Shown here: positions 30,616 through 41,782 of the stretch, one piece after another
How positions within the stretch are numbered: position 1 is the stretch's first letter
Layout of the letters: the number at the start of each line of letters is the position of its first letter
Assembly: GCA_964035575.1 (NCBI GenBank)
Contig: OZ037848.1
Span: forward strand, 1,178,001 to 1,242,000
DNA length: 64,000 nucleotides
Direction: 5' to 3'
Source of the DNA: Rhynchopus sp. YZ270_cl-10
Taxonomy: Eukaryota; Euglenozoa; Diplonemea; Diplonemida; Diplonemidae
Translations under genes and position numbers: made by a program
Notes under the pieces: model-generated
Databases searched by the model: none
Told to the model about the DNA's origin: nothing
The model's input: the letters and a program-made list of their open reading frames with translations, nothing else

Positions 30616-32805
30616 ATGGGGGACGACCGCCGTCGCCGCCGCCACGAGAGCGAGGACCGCAGAGACCGGGATAGAGATAGAGATAGAGATAGGGATGCAC
30701 GCCGCACACGACGAGGCAGGGACGAGCCTGAGAGACATGACAGGGACGAACGGCCAAGGAACACAGGGCGGAGGGACAGGGACAGAGATCGCGACGAGCG
30801 TGGCAACAGGGACAGGGCGGCTCCAAAGCGCGAGCCCAACCCTGCACGCGGGCGGCAGCTGCGTACAGAGGTGCTTGGCGACACAAACCTGAGCGAGGCT
30901 GACATCCGCGCACTCTTCGCAGGACACTCATCCGCCATCGAGGCAATCCACAAAGACACCCGTTCCGTGTCCTCAGACAAGACTGCCGGGGTTTACAACG
31001 TGATCGACTTTGTGGTATGCCTAGAGGGGATTAAATTCCCTTTTTTTTTTGTTCAAAATTCAACATTTTATTCAAATATGACTCAGGCTTTAGGTGCGTT
31101 CTATACTTTTTTATCGTATTCATATTCAAAAACCCACAGACCGGGTTTTGCGACCATTTGGGTGTGACCTCTTCACCCTGTGCACCCGGTCATGCACCAA
31201 AAAAGTGCACTGTCATGAGAGGGATTTGTATTTGAAGTCAAATTTATTGAAACTACCTAACCCCACAGGATGAGGCCACGGTGCAGCAGCTGTTGGACGA
31301 GTTTGCCGACGAGTCGCCGAAGCTGCGTGACTTCAGCCTGAAGGTGCGGCAGTGGCCTATTCATGGGCACACCTCTGAGATGTACAGGGAGGGGCGTGCT
31401 AAGGACACAGACAGAGAGAAGGAGAGGGAGCGGGAGCAGCGGAACCAGCGGGAGAAGGAGACCCGCCACCATGCGAGGGACAGCAGGGACAACTACCGCG
31501 ATCGTGATCGGCGTGAGCGGGAGCGTGGTGACCGTGGTGACCGTGGTGGTGGTGTTGGTCGTAGAGACCGCGGTGGCGACAGACGCTCCCACGAGCGTGG
31601 CGAGCGCGACCACCGTGCCCGGCACAGCCAAGACAGACGTGGTGGGTCTGCAGACAGACAAGACAGACCACACCACCACGACCGCAATGGAGGCCACAGG
31701 CGGCCTGCGTCGCCCCCACCACTGCTTTCCGAGGTATGCAAAAAGGAACGATTCCATTTGAAGTCTCACAACTCCGACAAATAAGAGATCGAACAACGAT
31801 ATTCCCATCGCAGTGATTTAGAGAGCTCAAAGCCAAAACAAAACAATCCCATCAAAAGTGGAGCTCGAGGACTACACTCACTTCAACACTTAAAAAACCC
31901 TCAAAACAGGAATTCCCGCACGAAACTGTGATTGCATTTGACTCCAACGAAGGAGCTCTATTCTCCTACGGAAGTGAGTTCGTTGAACTCTCTGATGGAG
32001 CCGTCGACCATATAAAAGCACGCCGCACAGGTATACCCCCACCATCTGACTAAATTAATCATAATTTACTACAGTATTTTCTAGAAAAACGGGAAAAAAT
32101 CGCACTCCACTCTATTCACCCACCCATATTCTGCGCAATAATCCCCTATTAGTTATCAAACACACACATCATACACACACAGGGGAACTCCTGCGCTGCA
32201 CTGTCTGCCACCACTTCTCGAAGGAGCTCCGCTGTCGTTTTGGAGCGTCGTGCTCCTACATTCACGTTTTGCCGAATGCTGAGGGGGTTGAGGTGTTGCG
32301 TCCGAAGGAAGGGAAGGGGGGCGGGAAGATGACGTTGTATGCACACTATGAGCGTGGACAGCGTGGGTCTGCGGCGGCTGCGGAGGACCACCAGCCGCAG
32401 TACCAGCAGCGGAAGCTGTTCAACCCATCGGACGTGCCCCTCCTCGCAGACGACGCGGCAGATGTGGCAGAACCAGCTCAGGCGCATTTTGAGGTAACCC
32501 TTCTCGTTCGTGACGTCGATAAGGACACAGAAGCAAGAGGCATGCGTCGTATGACCGAAGCCGACTTTGAAAAAATGTGGTGCGAAATCGAAGGCTTCCA
32601 CTCCGCCCGTCTCATCCACGATGGAGACAACACACGCTACCGTGGAACCTACGGTTTGGTTACCTTCAACCGCCCCGAAGACGCATCCGACGCACTCTCG
32701 CAAACATTTGGATGTGGGTTGAACGTTTCCTTCTACGGGACAGAAGAATGTTTAGAAGAGGTCGCAACCGAACAGCAACGTGTCCTCTCAATGAGGCGGA
32801 GGTGA
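30616..32805 (+). CDS. CCCH zinc-finger, RD/RE-rich RNA-binding-type protein, four exons
   Basis: Exons 30616-31014, 31269-31733, 31910-32030 and 32183-32805 join in phase to 535 aa. The N-terminus (1-95) is made of Arg/Asp and Arg/Glu repeats, a second RE/RD-rich stretch covers about 175-280, and such low-complexity regions are common in splicing and mRNA-processing proteins. A CCCH finger, CHHFSKELRCRFGASCSYIH (C-x8-C-x5-C-x3-H), is encoded at the start of exon 4. The last 120 residues (HFEVTLLVRDV...RYRGTYGLVTFNRPEDA) look like a divergent RRM-type fold, which is an inference. Intron 1 holds a family C repeat and intron 2 ends in a degenerate family B. A nuclear RNA-processing role is likely; no specific orthologue is recognised. 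Confidence 0.8.
31186..31252 (+). repeat. Family C short repeat (CCCH gene intron 1)
   Basis: CGGTCATGCACCAAAAAAGT, GCACTGTCATGAGAGGG, ATTTGTATTTGAAGTCAAAT: one of the best family C copies. It ends about 16 bp before the acceptor. Confidence 0.7.
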
Positions 32806-33225
32806 GAGGAGCGGGTTACGGGAAAAATTTTTTAAGGGGTAAATTGGTAAAAAAAGGGGCGGTGTAAAATAGGTTACGCCAAGAAAAAAAAATAGGAGGG
32901 GTAATGGGAGGGGGAGGTGTAAAAATTAAAAAGAGAAGCCATATTGTGGGTGTTATCCCGTAGTATGAGAACCGGATTATATTCCCCATATTTTGTGCAC
33001 GATCGATTTGAAAGGCGCATTTATCTTTTCTTTTCATTTTTTTTCTCTTTTTCGATAACGACTCCGCATTTTCTTTTTTTGTTCTCTTTTTCTCCCGCGC
33101 GGTCGGAAACTCTGTTCGGAGTTATTTTCTAAAAAAACAACTAAAACAGCACTTCTTTTCTCCCCCTTCTTTCTCTCCTATAACCCTCTACCATTTTTCT
33201 CTAGGGGGAAGAAAAAAATCAAAAA

Positions 33226-36200
33226 ATGGAACGACAAGAAGACGATATTGAAGTGTTGTCTTATGAAGATGCGTACCGAGCTGCCCGTGAGTCGTTAACG
33301 AAGAAGGCGCGCCGGTTTGGGTGGTGGACTGCGTCGCAGAAGGGGTGGCAGGAGCTTTCTTATGAAGCGTTGTCACCAGCTGCGCAGACGTATTCAAAGA
33401 TGGCTGTAGGGGTAGAACCGGGGTCAGCAAAGTCATCACCATCGACGTCGGTCCACTTCAACTCCACATACCCCCATATACCCATCAGTTTGCACCCGAA
33501 AGCATCCAATTTCGGGACCGGATTGAGTTCTGGAACTTCATCTCAACATCAACGGAATCTCCGTGCAGTGCAGGACGCGAATCTCAGCGCCTTTCCTTGC
33601 TTGTCATCACCTTCGAGCGCTTCCTTGGACGGAGGGTCACCGGATCCGAATTTTGCGAAGTTTAATCTTGCAGGGGTTGCGCCTGGTGCCGCATCAAGCC
33701 AGCTGTTGAATGAGTTAGCCACACAGCTTGAACATTTGGAGACAACAGGCGCGATACGGTCGTACGAAGATGCCTTGGCAGCCGTGCACGATGTGGTGGT
33801 ACGCAAGATGCGGAAAGAGGCTGCTAAGTCACAGTCGCAACCCAACCCTATTTCTATGGGCTCAGGAATCGACATCCCCGTCACCGACGTACGCTCCGTC
33901 GGATCTGACGCCGAAATAGGAATCGAAACCGATATGTCAGACTTCGAGATAGAAGACCCAAAGGTCGACGCTACCGTAAAAAGCCTGGGTCTCGCGCAAA
34001 CCATCGGTGGCATCAGCCGCAGCGCAGCAAAACGCCAAAAAAGCCAAAAATTCGAAGCCGACGGAGAAATCGTCTTCGGCATTGATTACTCCATTGAAAA
34101 CGGTCTTGGGTCGGGTCTCAGCTTTCATCCTGGAAGTGGGTCTTTTGAAGACCCAAATTTGAATCGAACAAACCAAGTACAACCTTTGATCCGAATGCCT
34201 TTGGACATCATTTCACACCACGTTGGGATCATTCTTGTTAATTCCGAGACCGGCAACATTTTGCTTTGGAACGAAATGATGGAGGAGTTTACGGGGGTGC
34301 CTGCTATTGCTGCGGTGGGCAATGTTATCTCTGCGTTCCTCCCGCTTGCTGATGACCAGGAGTACATACAGAGCTGTGTCGAAGCTGTTGCAGAAAACAC
34401 AGAACACCAATGCAAACCACACGTCTTCACCTTCATGAAGGCAGACGGACTGAACAAGGCACACCTCTCTATGACCCTCGTCTCCGGACGAACGCGTGGT
34501 GTTGTCATGGGGGTCGGCATCCACCGCCCACGATCCACCGACCGTCTTTTCTCCAAATGGGTATTGGAACAGGTCACCCCAAGGCTCGAGACCGTTCTCA
34601 ACTCCGTCGGGGGCTACCAACAACCGGACTCACCCCCCATCCCAACGGATTTCAAAGACATGCTAGGGCCAGGTATTGAGTACACCATGCTGTCGACCCC
34701 GTTCACTCCAGCACCGTCGTTTGCGCCACCACAGATCCATTCTGTCATATCTGACACCCTTGGCTTCATCGAGCGCGCTGCGAAGGTGGACACCGCAGGG
34801 TGGGGACCCCTCAACATTGTCACCACCTTCAAAAAGCTTGTTGTCGACTACCAAGAAAAGAACATCAACATTTCTTTGACGTTCGGGGAAAGCACTCCTG
34901 AAGAGGCACACACGGATATGACGCGATTTCCTAAGGCGATTGCCTTTTTGGTGACCAATGCGGTACAGAACTCCCGCGCTGGAGGGCAGGTGGATGTTTC
35001 GGTGCAGCTCGAGAACGGATGCGAAAGCGGGATGGGGTCGATATCTGTTGAGGTGTTAACTGATGGGCAGGAGATCCCACAGGAGATCATCCAGGCAATC
35101 AAAGACCGAAACTGCGACGTAGCTGGCGAACTGATTGAAGTATCCGATGCTTTGGAAGACCTAGGCGGGTCGCTTACCTTTGAAAAGCGGCAGACGCTGC
35201 ACACCCAACGACGCAGCATTTCTTGGTCTTTAAAATCACAGACCGCTAACACCGCGACAGTCGTGAAAGAAGGTTCCACTCTAGGGGGGCTAGCTTCGGT
35301 CAAGAGTTTGACACATCTTCGAGACGCATCCTGTTTTGTGACATGCGCTGTTGTTTCTATTCCGTATATCCGCAGTGAACAACAAGAGTTTTCTGAATCT
35401 CTGAAAGCAACATTGAATGAAACAATGTTCTCGCAGAGGCTGGCATCCACAGAGCATGTGGCGCAGAACACAGCGGATATGACGTCGGAGGAGGTCAAGC
35501 TTGCGCGCAAAGAGATCATTGAGTTGCAGGCGGATCCCCTAGTGAAGTGTGTTGTGGTTGAAGGCAACGTTGTCTACAAGATGACCTTCTGCCACCACCT
35601 CTGGGAGCGGTCCTTTGCGTTGACCCTCGCAGCCTCGATGAACGAGGTGCTCAGTCAGATCAGTAGTGTGGATCTGGTTCTGATTGATGTGGATGGGGAT
35701 GTGCTGGACGTAGAGGAGCTTCTAGGGTGCCTGCTCGAAAGCCACAGCAACGTGGAGGTATGGGGGGAAAGAAGGGGAGAAAAAGGTGGAAAAAGGGCGG
35801 AATGTAATGTCTCATCTCTGCCTGCGTTGTGTAAGAGAAAACCGAATGGAGTGGGAACGTAGTGAGAGCGCGGTAGAAATGCAACGAGCTTTTTTCATAA
35901 TGTTTTATTCATTCCCCCAACAAAATATCGTGCGCAGAGAAGCAGTCGTTTTTTTCACACAGCGCATGTTGTTTGTTTTTCTAAAGGACACCTTTTTTTC
36001 AATTTTTTATAGTAGATTGGGTGCAATGATTATCTCTTTGAACTGAACTCCGCAATAACCATATATCCTCACACCACACAGGTCATGGTTGCGTCTCGTT
36101 TGATCACACCACAGCTGAAGGCGAAGATTGCCGAGACAAACTGGGTGGGCATCACACTCCCTGTGGACTGCATTGAGTTCCAGAAGGCCTTAGACGAGGT

Positions 36201-36442
36201 ACATGCACATATCAATAACTACACTGAGGGGCTTCCCCCCTGCATGAGGCACGCATTCATGCATTTTTTCTAGGTGGCCAAGTACGAGACTGAGATCTCA
36301 TTAAACCTTTCTTTATTTTGTCCGAGAGACGTTTTTATGAATATTTATTGTGCTCATCATTCATGTGTCATGCACACATTGCCCTTCGTAACAAAAGACG
36401 TTTGTCAACACAATGCTTCACCACACGTCACCCCCATCCATG

Positions 36443-36473
<31 letters not shown>

Positions 36474-38397
36474 CGAACTTCGCGTTCTGAAGCGGAAAAT
36501 CCAGAAGCAGAACATCAATGAAATGCGCAGCATCTTTGGCTCTGGGTATGCACATACCACATACCACCACACTACCCGTTTGCGATTATCGCCACTGCAA
36601 AAAGAACGGGGTACTACCCTCCCATGCTCTCTACGAGAGCGCACTATTTCCCACGCTTTTTGGTTTTTTGGGCCTGGCATATGTTCGCGGACACACCAAT
36701 ACATTTAGTGATCCACCTCTTAGGAGCTAGTCACACCTGCTTTCAAACACCCTTTTTTTACAACCACAACACACCCACAGCAACGTCCCCTGGGAACGTG
36801 GCAAGCTCCTTGGTACAGGCAGCTTCGGCAAGGTCTACGAGGCGATCATGCAGCTCACGGGCGGGAAGATGGCGGTGAAGTGCATCCCTCTTGTCGAGGG
36901 GATGGATGAGGATATGCTGCTGGGCGAGGTCAAGGTACAGCCACCGCCCCACCTTCTTTTGTTCTCAAACAGCAAAGACATTTTTTAAGACTTTTCTTAG
37001 ATGCAAGACATATTATTACACATTTTCTTGCAATAGTTCATCTTCTACACTAATACAACCAAATTTTCAAATAAAATACACACATCAATCTTTTCAAGGC
37101 TGAATACAGGGGTATCTCTTACCAAAACATTTCTTTCTTTCCCCCCAACACAACAACAACCCCTTTACAGCTCATGTCCGAATTCATCCACCCGAACATC
37201 ATTCACTATTTCTACTCTGAGATCACCGAGACCGAGCTTCTCATCTTCATGGAGTACGCAAGCGAGGGGAGTCTGTCGTCGCGGATACAGGATGGAGGGT
37301 GTCCCGAGGCGGAGGCATCGAAGTACATGGAGGATATCACGAAGGGGCTGGCGTACTTGCATTCGAAGGGCGTTGCGCACCGTGACATGAAGGTTGCAAA
37401 TGTTCTCTTCTCCCGCGGAGTATGCAAGCTGACAGACTTCGGCACCGCCACCAAGGTGCAGAAGAACAACACCACCTCCGGAGGTGAAACCGTCGGCACC
37501 CTTGCCTTCATGGCCCCAGAGGTCACTGAAGGTGCCCCCGCAGACCCTGCAGCAGACATATGGTCCTTAGGCTGCCTTCTCATGGAACTTTGCACCAATA
37601 AGACACCCTTCATTCATAAGGGAACCGGCTTTTTGGTTGTCAAATACGTGACATCATTGAAGAGCAGTGACCGGGTTGACTACGGGCCGTATGCGTATGG
37701 GCATAGAACTATAAGGTTTTTGAATGAAACGTTGGTGGTGGATCCGGAAAGGCGTGCAACATGTGATGAGCTCTTGAAGAGCGATCTGGTGATGGGGACG
37801 GAGGTCATGGTGCGGAAGGCTACGGTGTTTGGTCTTACCCGCGAGGCACGGCAACAGAGCATGGCGAATGTGCACGCCTCGTTCAGAAGACGTCCTGGGC
37901 AGACCCCTGGGCGTACCCCTGCTACCTTTTCTTTCCGTGCTTCTCCGGGTGGAGGACGGAGTCGTACCTGCCCAGGGCACGTTCTTGCTGCAGAAGCGGC
38001 GGCGGCGCTTGACACAGACTCTCCACCGGTTTCGCTAACAGAAAAGGCACTGCGTGAAGCGTCTGCTCAAGCGGCGTTGCATAAGCAAGGGACGTTCAAG
38101 CTGGGTGGGAATATTGGGAGTGGAGGTGGTGGGACGGTGGGGTTTGCGGATGCACCGGTTGCAGCACGGAGGGTGAGCAGCGACGCAGAGCGGGCGGAGA
38201 ACAACGGAGCACCTCACGCAATTGCTGTGTGCAGTGCCTCCGAGGACTCGGATTTCTCAGGTTGGGGTGACACAAATGACGACAAACACCGCCAAGAAGA
38301 AGAAGAAAAGGCACGTCGTATGGCCGACCGTGCGGTGACTGATGTCCTCCGACAGAGCTTTGTGACAGGAAACATCGGACACTTCTCGAGAAAATAG
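33226..38397 (+). CDS. PAS / pseudo-histidine-kinase / receiver / MAP3K-like kinase fusion, five exons
   Basis: Exons 33226-35757, 36082-36198, 36472-36545, 36781-36934 and 37171-38397 join in phase to 1367 aa. Residues 324-435 look like a PAS sensor domain. Residues 446-454 (VLEQVTPRL) align with the histidine-kinase H-box SHELRTPL, with the phosphorylated His replaced by Leu. A HATPase-like part follows (N-box Asn578 in FLVTNAVQNS), with poor glycine boxes. Residues 773-883 read as a receiver domain: the acidic pair is EG at 779-780, the phospho-Asp is kept (Asp821 in DLVLID), Ser849 takes the Thr/Ser place and the Lys is Leu870. The kinase (about 912-1180) has GTGSFG, Lys941, HRDMKVAN, DFG (Asp1048) and GTLAFMAPE, closest to the STE11/MAP3K group, with an active-looking catalytic set. 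The Ser/Gly-rich tail is probably regulatory. Introns 2 and 4 hold family A-like and B repeats. Confidence 0.85.
37030..37078 (+). repeat. Family B short repeat (kinase intron 4)
   Basis: TTCATCTTCTACACTAATAC followed by AACCAAATTTTCAAAT: the second half of family B. Confidence 0.6.
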
Positions 38398-38667
38398 AAT
38401 AAGTTGGGGTTTTTGTCCTTACAGACGTATGTAAAAGCGGCCGCCTGGGTGCGGACTTAATGTTCACCCTTTCAGGGTTGGAATACTGCTTGGAATTAGA
38501 GGAACTGTCGATTAAAAAAAGGGGGAGGGGAAAGGATAGGGGGGAAGAGAAGAAAGGGGTATCTTAGCTTGCTCCAGGGGGGGCCGTTTTGTTTTCTGAG
38601 GTGGTTTTGAGTAGGGTAGTCTGTCGTTTTTGTGTGGTTTTTTATTTTTTTCCTAACGATTGAGATC

Positions 38668-38710
38668 AAGGTGAAGCACAGAGGGGCTTCGGTTCATCTT
38701 ATGAACCGTT
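38668..38710 (+). repeat. Family A short repeat
   Basis: AAGGTGAAGCACAGAGGGGC, TTCGGTTCATCTTATGAAC and a T-rich end. The arms GAAGC and GCTTC pair. Confidence 0.55.
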
Positions 38711-38853
38711 TGTTTTTATTTTTTGTACGGATTCATGTGTTGTATTAGGTTTTGTTGTAAAAAAGGGAGAAAAAATCGCATCAAACAATGCGGAGACGAA
38801 GAAGGGCGTGGAATATAGTATTTGGGTTGAACGAAGAAAATAGAAAAAAAAAA

Positions 38854-38905
38854 TGAAATCCTCGGGTGTCTACACTAATACAAAACCAAGCTTTCAAAAT
38901 GAAAA
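38854..38905 (+). repeat. Family B short repeat
   Basis: AAATCCTCGGGTGTCTACAC, TAATACAAAACCAAGCTTTC, AAAAT. Confidence 0.65.
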
Positions 38906-39793
38906 ACACTAAACCCAAGCGCAGTGACGCGGATCTCAAACTTAACGGGGGGTATGGGGTAACGAAGGAAGAGTATGGTCAGGAGTGACGGTGGCAACGT
39001 TGTTTGGCACCGTCACTTCCGGTGGGTTGCAACTGGGTTGGGGCAGGCCTTTCATAAAATCCCTTCCAATTTGGCATGGGGGAGGTCCATCCAAAAATAA
39101 AAACCCTTTTCCAAAATCTCCATTTTTTAAAATAAGGCGACGTAATCAACAGACGTTTATCTTTACCGAACAAAAAAACTCCCCCTTCCCTCCCCCTTTT
39201 TTTTTCCACGCGGAAAACCTCTGTGCCTGCATCGACAGAGATTATTTGCACTTTTTCAACTTCCATTTTTTTGGTGAATTTTTTTCTCTCTTTCGCCCTT
39301 TATTTCTTAGATATCTGTCCACCAAGGAGGCATGTTTATCTTTATTCCCCCTATTTGTATACAGTCATACAGAAGGGGTAAAAACTAAGATGTATTTTGG
39401 GATTTCAAAACTCTGAGGAGGGGTTCTTTTTTGCTTTACCTAACGTTTTGTTGTATAACTATATTCCATTAGGCTTAGTTCACTCCCCGCCCTTTTCAAA
39501 AAAAACCCCTTTCCTTTCGGTTACTCGTCTATGCGCATCACACAAACCTTTGCGCTACAATAGTCGGACCCGATGGCTGTAGTAGTCCCACACAAAAAAA
39601 AGACTGGGGCACCTTCTTTTTCATGAGCTATATGCCGTTTTGCAAAACATTCAAAAAAAAAAAAAAAAGCAAGGGTACATTTTTCGCACCCTCTTTGCTT
39701 TCTTTTCGTTTCGTTAAGAAAAGAAAGTATATGAAACAATGAGCACAATGCCGTTTTGTGTTTTGTACCCCCTCCGCCCAAATCCATTCTTTG

Positions 39794-39913
39794 CACGGTG
39801 GGGTCCAGCCTCTGAACAGGAGTCAAACGGGAGCCTCAACTAGAGGGTGTGACCACACCCGCTAGTTGAGACTCCAGTTTTTGGTGGCAGCTCAGAGGCT
39901 GGACCCCACCGTG
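39794..39913. mobile_element. 120-bp hairpin MITE
   Basis: Ends CACGGTGGGGTCCAGCCTCT and its complement. A second inverted pair inside (CTCAACTAG and CTAGTTGAG) makes the whole unit a long hairpin. The outer end resembles CACGGCGGGGTCC of the element at 9387. No target duplication was found. Confidence 0.6.
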
Positions 39914-39961
39914 GGCGATGTGTTCGGCAAATGGTTTCTGGATACAAAAAAAAAAGGGGGG

Positions 39962-40015
39962 CGCATCCTCGTGGGGGTGTCTGCACTAATACAATGAAGT
40001 TTTCACAAAAACAGT
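39962..40015 (+). repeat. Family B short repeat
   Basis: GCATCCTCGTGGGGGTGTCT, GCACTAATACAATGAAG, TTTTCACAAA. Confidence 0.55.
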
Positions 40016-40534
40016 GCATATACCGTTAGAAGAAAGTATACCCCACCTTTTGGTACTGTCGGCGATTTTTTTTGAAAAGGTGACAAACGCCTAACTGATC
40101 AGATTCATCCACATATTTTCATTTTATCCACGCGCGTGAAACTTTATTTTCCTCGCCCACCCAAAAGTACGTGGAGGGGTGTGAAAATAAAATTTTTATC
40201 CCCGCTTGAGACCATGAATTTCACGCCCCTTCACAAAATCGTGAAGGAGGTGCGTGAATTTATTTTCCGGTATTTCACGCTCAAAAAATAAATTCACGCT
40301 CAGAAAAATAAATTCACGCTCAGAAAAATAAATTCACGCTCAGAAAATAGTAGAACTGAACTCTCGAAAATTTTTTTGGAGGCCTTTGGAGGCCCAATTT
40401 TGCAATTAAAGCCAGAAAAGAGGCATTTTGAGCCATTCTGGGGGTCTCAAACGCATTTTTGAGTTAATTTTCTGTATCACACAAACCACGGATTTACACG
40501 TTTTTTTTTCCAAATTTTCATCAAAAAATCCCAA

Positions 40535-40696
40535 ATGAGACCTCAAAAACGTGCGAGGGCACCTGTGGAGAGTGAGTCCGACACGAACACAAGTGACTCA
40601 TCGTCATCGTCTTCCTCATCTTCCTCAGAAGTACAGCCGCGTAAGCGCCACAAACCCGCTGCACCAGTTCTGGCTCAAGGCGCTGTCCAGCGCTAA
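40535..40696 (+). CDS. Small Ser-rich hypothetical protein (53 aa)
   Basis: ATG to TAA with basic Lys/Arg groups at both ends (MRPQKRARAP and PRKRHK) and ten consecutive serines in the middle, so it resembles a nuclear-localised disordered N-terminus. It lies between the inverted repeats of the element at 40178-41014 and may be a leftover first exon of a transposase. Base composition is more gene-like than its surroundings. No family is recognised. Confidence 0.3.
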   Translation: MRPQKRARAPVESESDTNTSDSSSSSSSSSSEVQPRKRHKPAAPVLAQGAVQR

Positions 40697-40819
40697 GAGT
40701 TCCACATCAAAAAACTGAATCAAAAATCATCATAAAAAGAACCACCCCACCCTCTTCTCTTTGTACGTGAAAACGGGTTGTGAAATTCATGGTCTCATTT
40801 GGAGATAAAATAATATATT

Positions 40820-40963
40820 TTCGTGAATTTATACCAGTATTTCACTTACAGGTGGAAACAGCCCTCGGGGAAGCATTTTTCCCCTCGGGCTTCGCCCTCG
40901 GGAAAAAATGCTTCCCTCGGGCTGTTTCCACCTGTGCGTGAAATACTGGAAAATAAATTCACG
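40820..40963. repeat. Long perfect hairpin
   Basis: Arms containing CAGTATTTCAC, AGGTGGAAACAGCCCTCGGG and GAAGCATTTTT face their complements, with a GGGCTTCGCCC tip near 40890. The total span is about 140 bases. Confidence 0.8.
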
Positions 40964-41099
40964 ATAATAATATATATTATTTTCACCCTGTGAAAATAAA
41001 AATTTTATTTTCACCGTTTTTTTTCACCCGTCTTAAGCCCCCAAACACCCCCAAACTCACCCTATTTTTTTCGAGTTTTTTTTTTCCCCAGGGTATCTG

Positions 41100-41560
41100 G
41101 ACTGGGGTGGGGGGACGGGGCGTGCATGGGTGGTAGCTACAAACTTGTTGGAGTAGCCCTCGAGCTGTGTCAGCGGAGGTAATATATTTTAGGGTAAATT
41201 GCGATAGCACGTACAAAAAGTGTGCGTGTTATCGCGAACAAAAACGTACGTGTTTTCCCCAGGTACCCAGTACCAGTACCCCCAATGACATAACGAAGTA
41301 TCGCTTGAAAGTATCGTTCAATAACCTTGGGTGTGCAGGTGAAGTAGGACACACAAGGTATATCAAACGATAAATCAATCAGATAAACGTTACATCATTG
41401 GAAAATTGTTGGCACCGCCCCCCTGTCTTCGTATTTAGTACGTCGACAGGCCAAACAGCGTTGGGATCAGAAGAAGCGGTGCAAGACACTGGAGATCCAC
41501 ACTACAGGTCTCACACGACACTTGGGCGGGCTCGGAAAATAAAGCTTCACACTTATGGAT
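41100..41560. repeat. Region related to the 9387-12748 element
   Basis: GTACCCAGTACC motifs at about 41260 and a block with GACAGGCCAAACAGCGTTGG near 41445 match pieces of the large element (for example about 10095). It is probably a diverged fragment of that family. Confidence 0.4.
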
Positions 41561-41573
41561 AAAATTATGTCTT

Positions 41574-41686
41574 GGAGTAGAAAATAAGCGTTTTTTTCAC
41601 CTCGTTGGTGTTTTCAACCCTCGTGAATTAAAGTAACTCGGGTTGAAAACACCAACTCGGTGAAAAAAACGACTTATTTTCACTCC
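41574..41686. repeat. 113-bp palindrome
   Basis: GGAGTAGAAAATAAGCGTTT and TGGTGTTTTCAACCC pair with the complement after a loop of about 20 bases. Confidence 0.8.
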
Positions 41687-41782
41687 AATAAATAGCTATT
41701 TTTTTGGAGTTTTGGGGGGTTTAAATACCACCAAACACCACTAAACCCCGTCAAAATTTCAGGAAAAATCAGGTGGATGTGT

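Larger units (their letters stand above)
38398..39793. other. Gap after the kinase gene
   Basis: No gene supported. Holds a family A copy (38668-38710) and a family B copy (38854-38905) in low-complexity sequence. Confidence 0.5.
40178..41014. mobile_element. Hairpin-rich putative non-autonomous element
   Basis: Bounded by GTGAAAATAAAATTTTTAT and its inverted counterpart. A second inverted pair, GAGACCATGAATTTCAC and GTGAAATTCATGGTCTC, lies at about 40206 and 40778. The inside has ATAAATTCACGCTCAGAAAA tandem copies (40285-40350), a small Ser-rich frame (40535-40696) and a large hairpin (40820-40963). Type is not assigned. Confidence 0.45.

Noticed and set aside
33226-38397. Reading the kinase region as two genes (a sensor protein and a separate MAP3K)
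   Set aside because: The receiver domain is split across intron 1 and exons 2-4 join in phase to the kinase, with no start or stop between; one gene is the simpler reading.
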